This document shows, piece after piece, positions 59,571 to 64,000 of a DNA stretch of 64,000 nucleotides. The DNA is from Reyranella sp. (GTDB lineage: Bacteria > Pseudomonadota > Alphaproteobacteria > Reyranellales > Reyranellaceae). Each line of letters starts with the position of its first letter. Positions within the stretch are counted from its first letter, which is position 1. The stretch lies in NCBI RefSeq assembly GCF_030651995.1, contig NZ_JAUSBN010000037.1, positions 52,154-116,153 on the forward strand, in the 5' to 3' direction. The position numbers were made by a program, and so were the translations under genes. Below the pieces are notes generated by a model. The model was not told the DNA's origin, did not search any database, and saw only the letters and a list, made by a program, of their open reading frames with translations.

Positions 59571-61256
59571 ATGTTCGATCTGGTCATCAGGGACGCTGAA
59601 ATCCACGATGGTTCGGGCGCCCAGCCGATCCGGGGCGACCTCGGCGTGACGGATGGCAGGATTGCCGCGATCGGCCCGAAGCTCGGCGCCGCCCGGGAGA
59701 CCGTGAAGGCCGATGGCCTCGCGCTGGCGCCGGGCATCATCGACGGCCATACGCACTACGATGCGCAGATCACCTGGGATCCCTTCGTCGATCCCTCGCC
59801 GGCGCTGGGCGTCACCACGGCGATCCTGGGCAATTGCGGCTTCACCATCGCGCCCTGCAAGCCGGCCGACCGCGACCTCACCATGCGCCACCTGACCCAT
59901 GTCGAAGGCATGTCGCTCGACGCCCTGCGCGCCGGCATCAACTGGGGCTTCGAGAGCTTTCCGCAATATCTCGACATGCTGGAAAAGAACGGCGTCGGCC
60001 CCAACGTCGCCTGCTTCGCCGGCCACTCCGCCATCCGCACCTTCGTGATGGGCGCCGACGCCACCGAACGCGCGGCCACGGCCGACGAAGTCGCCCGGAT
60101 GGCCGACCTGGTGCGCGAGGCCATGGTGGCGGGCGCCATCGGTTTCGCCTCCTCGACCTCGGAAGCGCACAATGGCGAGGGCGGCACGCCGATGCCGTCG
60201 CGCCTCGCCGACGATCATGAGTTGCGCACCCTCGTGAAGGCGATGGGCGAGCGCGGTACCGGCGTCTACATGCTGACCAAGGGCCGCACGACCACGATTC
60301 CCTATCTCGAGGAGATCGCGGCCGAGGCCAACCGGCCGGTGGTGATTGCCGCGTTGTTCCATTCCAACACCAACCCCGAGGCCGCCTTCGCCACGCTCGA
60401 CCAGGTGAACGCGGCGCGCGCCCGCGGCCGCACCCTGGTGGCGCAGACCTCGTGCTGCCCGCTCAGCATGGATTTCACCTTCCACAGCCCCTACCTGTTC
60501 GAGAGCATGCAGGCGTGGAAGCCGGCGATGGCTGCGCACGATCCGGCCGAACTGAGGAAGATCTATCGCGATCCGGCGTGGCGCGCTTCGGTGCGCGAGG
60601 AGCTGCAGGCCAAGCGCGGCCGGCTGCTGTTCAACGGCGAGTGGGACAAGCTGTTCGTCGTCGAGACGGCGAAGGACGAGAACCGCAAGATGGAAGGTGC
60701 GACCCTGGCCGAGCTCGCCAAGGCGGCCGGCAAGGACCCGTTCGACTTCATCCTCGACTTCGCCCTGTCGGAAAACCTCGACACGATGTTCGTGGCGCAG
60801 CTCCTGCACAACGACGACAAGCAGGTCGGCCGCATCCTGGCCGATCCCAACACCCACATCTCGCTGAGCGACGCCGGCGCCCATCTCACCTTCTTCTGCG
60901 ACGCCGGCTTCGGCCTGCACCTGATGGGTCACTGGAGCCGCGATCTCGGCGTGCTCGACCTGCCGCAGGCGGTGCATCGCCTGACGGGTCAGCCGGCCAG
61001 GCTGTTCGGCATCCAGGATCGCGGCCTGCTGCGCGAGGGCCTCGCCGCGGACCTCATGCTGTTCGATCCGAAGACCGTGGCGCGTGGACCGAAGCGCCGC
61101 GCGCACGACCTGCCGGCCGGGGCCGCGCGCCTCACCGCGGGCGCGATCGGCCTGCACGGCGTCTGGATCAACGGCGTGAAGGCCGCCGATGAGAAGGGTT
61201 TCTGCGCCGATCCCGCCGCGCGGCCGGGCAAGGTGCTCCGCTCGTTCGCGGCTTAA
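59571..61256 (+). CDS. N-acyl-D-amino-acid deacylase family protein
   Basis: A 561-residue amidohydrolase that by family removes acyl groups from N-acyl-D-amino acids. Zinc-site residues are His60 and His62 in IIDGHTHYDAQITWD; Cys89 and Cys96 are in LGNCGFTIAPC, a segment like the bridging-cysteine loop of D-aminoacylase. FHSNTNPEAAFATLD and LSDAGAHLTFFCDAGFGLHL carry later ligands. GGGAGG precedes the ATG. The divergent Bug binding protein may feed it. The length is some 70 residues above the classic D-aminoacylase, fitting the broad amidohydrolase-3 group. Confidence 0.89.
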   Translation: MFDLVIRDAEIHDGSGAQPIRGDLGVTDGRIAAIGPKLGAARETVKADGLALAPGIIDGHTHYDAQITWDPFVDPSPALGVTTAILGNCGFTIAPCKPADRDLTMRHLTHVEGMSLDALRAGINWGFESFPQYLDMLEKNGVGPNVACFAGHSAIRTFVMGADATERAATADEVARMADLVREAMVAGAIGFASSTSEAHNGEGGTPMPSRLADDHELRTLVKAMGERGTGVYMLTKGRTTTIPYLEEIAAEANRPVVIAALFHSNTNPEAAFATLDQVNAARARGRTLVAQTSCCPLSMDFTFHSPYLFESMQAWKPAMAAHDPAELRKIYRDPAWRASVREELQAKRGRLLFNGEWDKLFVVETAKDENRKMEGATLAELAKAAGKDPFDFILDFALSENLDTMFVAQLLHNDDKQVGRILADPNTHISLSDAGAHLTFFCDAGFGLHLMGHWSRDLGVLDLPQAVHRLTGQPARLFGIQDRGLLREGLAADLMLFDPKTVARGPKRRAHDLPAGAARLTAGAIGLHGVWINGVKAADEKGFCADPAARPGKVLRSFAA

Positions 61257-61265
61257 GGGCGCCGC

Positions 61266-61748
61266 CTAGGAGCGCGTGCGCAGATAGGCGATGACGGCTC
61301 GACCCGACAGGTAGGTCGCGCCAAGACCGGCGAGGCTGGTCGCATAGGGCACCCACGCAACCGCCTGCTCGGTGACGAGCGGCGCGAGGGTCGCGGTGAC
61401 CATTGCCGCCGCGATCACCATGGTCACGAGCAGCCCGTCGCGTGCGCCGGGCAGGCGCACCAGGCCGAACTCGTCGATGTCGGACTTGATGAACAGGCCG
61501 CGAATCACACCCAGGGCGAGCCCCAGCCCGAGCGCGGCGCGCAACAGCCATGGCTCGCGATTTTCCGGCGCAACGAAACCCATCATGACGTAGACGCAGA
61601 TGAAGGCCAGCGCCGGCGGCACCAGCAGCAGGCTGCGCGAACGGGAACGGCCCTGCCATTCCGGCAGCGATACGTAGAGGCAGGCCGCGATGGCGAACAC
61701 GGCCAGCAGATGCAGAAGGTTCAGAGCCCACTCCCCCGAGACGTCCAA
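61266..61748 (-). CDS. Membrane protein of unknown function
   Basis: A 160-residue protein with four to five hydrophobic segments (LLHLLAVFAIAACLYVSL; LLLVPPALAFICVYVMMGFV; LLVTMVIAAAMVTATLAPLV and a final span). The start appears to be a TTG at 61748 with GGGGAAG just upstream; no ATG is available in frame. No family is recognised. It follows the serine hydrolase gene by 47 bases and converges with the deacylase gene. Confidence 0.7.
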   Translation of the reverse strand: MDVSGEWALNLLHLLAVFAIAACLYVSLPEWQGRSRSRSLLLVPPALAFICVYVMMGFVAPENREPWLLRAALGLGLALGVIRGLFIKSDIDEFGLVRLPGARDGLLVTMVIAAAMVTATLAPLVTEQAVAWVPYATSLAGLGATYLSGRAVIAYLRTRS

Positions 61749-61795
61749 GACTTCCCCAAGCCCATCGCCCTAGGTAGCTCAGCTCGCGAAACGTG

Positions 61796-62857
61796 TCACG
61801 GCCACCGCTTTACACCCCGTGCGGCATTGCCCAGGGCCCCGTCGAGGCCACCGTCCCCCTGCTCGCGTCCGGGCTCGGCATAGCTCACCATGTTGACGTC
61901 GAGCGCGCCCGGCCGCACCGCGAAGGTCGAGTAGGAGACGTGCAGGGGCCCGTCATGGGCATTGCGGAGATCGTAGACCCAGCGGCCGGCATGCCAGAAA
62001 TTGCCGCCGCCGCGCGGCGTCGGCCGTACGAAGGTGCCCAGCCCGTAATGGGCGCCGCCGCCCACCTGCTTGCCCTCCGGCGACATCATCCATTGCCGCG
62101 CCCGCGGGCCGATCGCAGGGTTGCCTTGGGCAAAGGCCTGGTAGAAGCGGGCATAGTCGGCGAGTGGCATGCGCCAGCCGCCGTAGCTGGAGAGAATGCG
62201 CCAGGCCGGATCGAGCCGGGCAGCCCGCGCGCCGAGCGGCGTCAGCATGGCGTCCTTGCAGTAGCGTTCGTAGGGCTGGCCGGCCGCCTCTTCGATGATG
62301 GCGCCCAGGATCAGGTAGTTCGCGTTCGAGTACTCGAAACGCTCGCCTGGCTGGTATTGCAGTCGGCGGGCGAACAGCCAGCGGAGCTGCTCGTCGAAGG
62401 CCGTGCGCCCCCCCGAGTTGCGCCACAGCCAGTTCGCCATGTCGCCGTCGCTGCCGATCGACGAACCGAAGCCGCCGCGATGGACAAGGAGTTCCGATAC
62501 CGTCACCGGCAGGAGCCGCGGATCGACCGGCAGGCCCGTGCGCGCAATCGTGCGCGCCAGAGCCTGCGAAACCGGTGTCTCGAAAGAAAGCGTTCCTCGC
62601 TCGATCAGAGTGGCGATGCAGACGCCGGTCACCGCCTTCGACAGGCTGGCGTACGGCACGGATGCATCAGGGGCGAGACCTCCCATCGTCGCCTCGTGCA
62701 CCGGCCGACCGGCATGCATGACCACCAGGCCGCCACGCGTGCGCTGGGTTTTCTCCATCCAGCCGCGCCATGCCTGCTCGATATCCTCCACCCCCTGGGC
62801 GGCGGCCGTACCGGCCGCCGAAACGAAGAGCAGGACGAAAAGCGAGAGAAGCCTCAA
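61796..62857 (-). CDS. Exported serine hydrolase, beta-lactamase/class C fold
   Basis: A 353-residue protein with a signal peptide (MRLLSLFVLLFVSAAGTAAAQ). The catalytic SxxK is SLSK at residues 71-74 (VPYASLSKAVTGVC), the second motif is the YSN of FEYSNANYLI, and a C-terminal GLGTFVRP/FWHAG region stands where the KTG-type motif would be. Most such proteins are esterases or D-Ala-D-Ala peptidases, not antibiotic beta-lactamases. The ATG overlaps the stop of the RNHCP gene by four bases. Confidence 0.88.
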   Translation of the reverse strand: MRLLSLFVLLFVSAAGTAAAQGVEDIEQAWRGWMEKTQRTRGGLVVMHAGRPVHEATMGGLAPDASVPYASLSKAVTGVCIATLIERGTLSFETPVSQALARTIARTGLPVDPRLLPVTVSELLVHRGGFGSSIGSDGDMANWLWRNSGGRTAFDEQLRWLFARRLQYQPGERFEYSNANYLILGAIIEEAAGQPYERYCKDAMLTPLGARAARLDPAWRILSSYGGWRMPLADYARFYQAFAQGNPAIGPRARQWMMSPEGKQVGGGAHYGLGTFVRPTPRGGGNFWHAGRWVYDLRNAHDGPLHVSYSTFAVRPGALDVNMVSYAEPGREQGDGGLDGALGNAARGVKRWP

Positions 62858-63162
62858 GACATTGCCCGTCGGCGGGCGACCTCGACCAGCGCCCGCGAAC
62901 TGTCATCGGGTGAGGATTTGTTGCGCTTCACCTGGCCGCACTTCAGGCATCTGTGCACGATGACGTAGCGGCCGCGCGCCTGCTCGACGGCGATCGGCTC
63001 CATCAGCCCGCCACAGTCCGCCGCGCGGTCACCGGGATTCTCGTCGACATGCTTGCTGCACAGGCAGGCCGGGCAATGGTTGGTGAATCCATTCCCCTCG
63101 ACTTCCGTGCCACAGCGCTCGCACGTGAAGTTCTCGATGTTGCGCGTGAAGAGACGGGCCAT
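62854..63162 (-). CDS. RNHCP domain-containing protein
   Basis: A 102-residue cytosolic protein with four cysteine pairs: FTCERCGTEV, HCPACLCSKHVD, ADCGGLMEP and HRCLKCGQVKRN. This is the RNHCP domain pattern, named from a short motif seen here as TNHCPACL; the first residue of the name motif is Thr instead of Arg. The spacing suggests two zinc sites. Function is unknown; nucleic-acid or protein binding is a guess. Its TGA overlaps the ATG of the following serine hydrolase gene. Confidence 0.88.
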   Translation of the reverse strand: MARLFTRNIENFTCERCGTEVEGNGFTNHCPACLCSKHVDENPGDRAADCGGLMEPIAVEQARGRYVIVHRCLKCGQVKRNKSSPDDSSRALVEVARRRAMS

Positions 63163-63251
63163 GCATCATTTTCGCATTGGCCCCTGCCGTCTGCACACGA
63201 AAAAGGGTGGGCACCCGGTCGTGCCCACCCCGCATCCGTCAGAGAGCGATG

Positions 63252-63485
63252 TTAGCGGTAGTAGCCGTAGTCGTTGCGCGGCGTGGTGGCGGCACCGATC
63301 GCGGCACCACCCAAGCCACCCACGACGGCGCCGGCCACCGGGGAGCCCATCGTCGAGCCGACGACAGCGCCCGTACCTGCACCGATCGCGCCGCCGGTCA
63401 GGGCGCGGTCCGTCGGATTGTTCCCGCACGCGGCGACACCCAGGCCGAGCGCCGCAACGATCGCGATATTCGTGAACTTCAGCAT
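63252..63485 (-). CDS. Small glycine-zipper lipoprotein
   Basis: A 77-residue lipoprotein: signal LKFTNIAIVAALGLGVAAC with a lipobox ending in the acylated cysteine at residue 20, then a glycine-zipper stretch (GGAIGAGTGAVVGSTMG; AGAVVGGLGGAAIGAATT) and a polar tail ending in tyrosines. It resembles the YmgG/SlyB-like glycine-zipper family of outer-membrane lipoproteins. The ATG at 63485 is fixed by AGGAG six bases upstream and by the signal peptide; the frame before it is unconserved. Confidence 0.85.
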   Translation of the reverse strand: MLKFTNIAIVAALGLGVAACGNNPTDRALTGGAIGAGTGAVVGSTMGSPVAGAVVGGLGGAAIGAATTPRNDYGYYR

Positions 63486-63789
63486 GGGAGTCTCCTGCGC
63501 GTGAATTGTTAGGGAGAGAACGACTGACGATGCCGCGCGGTTGCGTTCATGGATTCGCGTGGGAGGCACGATCACCAAGCGGACACGGCGCGCTTCCGCG
63601 CCGCAACGTTCGGAGCGCATTTCTAGGAAGAGAAGCTGGGATGAAGGCCTCCGGTCGCAGCCGACGCCACTCGGGGAGAGGGGTTGGAAGGCCACAACCG
63701 GAGGGCCGGACCGTGAGGTCCGGCTCCCTTCTAACGCGCGCCGCACCGGTTCGTTGCCGGTGCGGCTGGCTTGAGATGAACGATTCGTC
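63486..63789. other. Gap of 304 bases between the lipoprotein and OmpA-family genes
   Basis: No convincing gene is present. The left part should hold the promoter of the minus-strand lipoprotein gene; I could not fix its -35/-10. The right part holds two strong stem-loops listed separately. Short open frames on the plus strand here have no start signal and no recognisable product. Confidence 0.6.
63705..63766 (-). terminator. Two stem-loops after the OmpA-family gene
   Basis: The first, nearest the OmpA stop, has 10-bp arms GCCGCACCGG and CCGGTGCGGC at 63740-63749 and 63757-63766 with a 7-base loop. The second has 8-bp arms GCCGGACC and GGTCCGGC at 63705-63712 and 63717-63724 with loop GTGA. 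Neither has a T-run, so they are more likely a transcript-end barrier or stabiliser for an abundant outer-membrane protein mRNA than simple Rho-independent terminators. Confidence 0.5.
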
Positions 63790-64000
63790 CTACTGGATGA
63801 CGATTTCGACGCGGCGGTTCTGCGGCTCGCGGACGTTCGGGCCGGTCTGCACCAGCAGACCCTGCTCGCCACGGCCCACCACCGCGATCGCGGTCGCCGG
63901 CACGCCTTCGCGCACCAGAGCGTCCTTGACGGCGTTCGCACGACGCAGCGACAGCGCCATGTTGTAGGCCGGCGCGCCCGACGTGTCGGTGTGACCGGTC
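63790..64000 (-). CDS. OmpA family protein, 3' end only
   Basis: The last 69 codons of a gene entering from the right edge. The sequence includes GHTDTSGAPAYNMALSLRRA, NAVKDALVREGVPATAI and QNRRVEIVIQ at the end. This is the peptidoglycan-binding OmpA/MotB C-terminal domain with the conserved Asp of GHTD and the Arg of NRRVEI. Whether the missing N-terminus is a barrel, a lipoprotein or a glycine-zipper part is not visible. Confidence 0.92.
   Translation of the reverse strand, partial: TGHTDTSGAPAYNMALSLRRANAVKDALVREGVPATAIAVVGRGEQGLLVQTGPNVREPQNRRVEIVIQ

Noticed and set aside
61796..62857. An antibiotic-resistance beta-lactamase
   Set aside because: The SxxK and YxN motifs are those of the broad class C/esterase fold; nothing specific to AmpC-type resistance enzymes or an AmpR regulator is seen.
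63486..63941. N-terminal extension of the glycine-zipper lipoprotein, or other small genes in the gap
   Set aside because: The lipoprotein signal peptide and AGGAG fix the start at 63485. The rest is antisense or lacks signals and overlaps the OmpA-family gene.

Overview
The window is chromosomal DNA from a GC-rich alphaproteobacterium. Evidence for this is the F1 ATP synthase order atpH-A-G-D, the cell-cycle methyltransferase CcrM, the order mutY / DUF721 / DsbA / smc, the TCA block mdh-sucC-sucD-sucA-sucB-lpdA, and the DUF484-xerC pair. The gene mix (Bug-type binding protein, many hydrolases, AidB-like acyl-CoA dehydrogenase, GcvA-type LysR) would suit a soil or water member of the Rhodospirillales/Reyranella/Hyphomicrobiales area. 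That placement is inference. I saw no rRNA, tRNA, CRISPR array, transposase or prophage gene.

Layout. 1-3219: ATP synthase genes on the minus strand, then priA (3418-5685), divergent from a fsa-DUF484-xerC-racemase run (5699-8749). 8727-14514: mixed accessory genes (acetyltransferase, B12-binding radical SAM enzyme, reductase-like protein, OprB porin, hydrolase, site-2 protease). 14620-16369: secreted-repeat protein with ECF sigma and anti-sigma. 16558-25789: TCA-cycle operon block. 25860-32397: hydrolases, zapE, fmt-truA and dapE. 32456-40431: chromosome maintenance (smc and its terminator, two DsbA-like proteins of which one is fused to DUF721, mutY, and ccrM with a GANTC-dense leader). 40482-46305: GMC oxidoreductase, small envelope proteins, GST, VOC, rnhB, nucleotidyltransferase and AEC transporter.

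46376-53603 is the most distinctive part. A complete catabolic unit lies here: M28 peptidase and LysR regulator on one side, and ABC ATPase, binding protein, permease, M20 hydrolase and ureohydrolase on the other. It is bracketed by two nearly identical 166-168 bp repeats in inverted orientation. Beyond it (53624-58514) a LysR gene with a palindromic operator diverges from an acyl-CoA dehydrogenase / class III nucleotide cyclase / hydrolase run. The cyclase stop and hydrolase start overlap. The window ends with a Bug-type binding protein, an N-acyl-D-amino-acid deacylase, an RNHCP/beta-lactamase-fold pair, a glycine-zipper lipoprotein and the 3' end of an OmpA-family gene.

A palindromic repeat family (four copies, at about 11.5, 16.4, 46.4 and 53.5 kb) lies between genes, three of the four between convergent genes. 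Two other hairpin repeats lie inside operons: one between sucB and lpdA, one between the ABC binding protein and permease. Most of the window is ordinary core genome. The items I rate highest are the repeat-bracketed catabolic island, the DUF721-DsbA fusion, the GANTC cluster at ccrM, and substitutions at key residues of the ureohydrolase and the acyl-CoA dehydrogenase.
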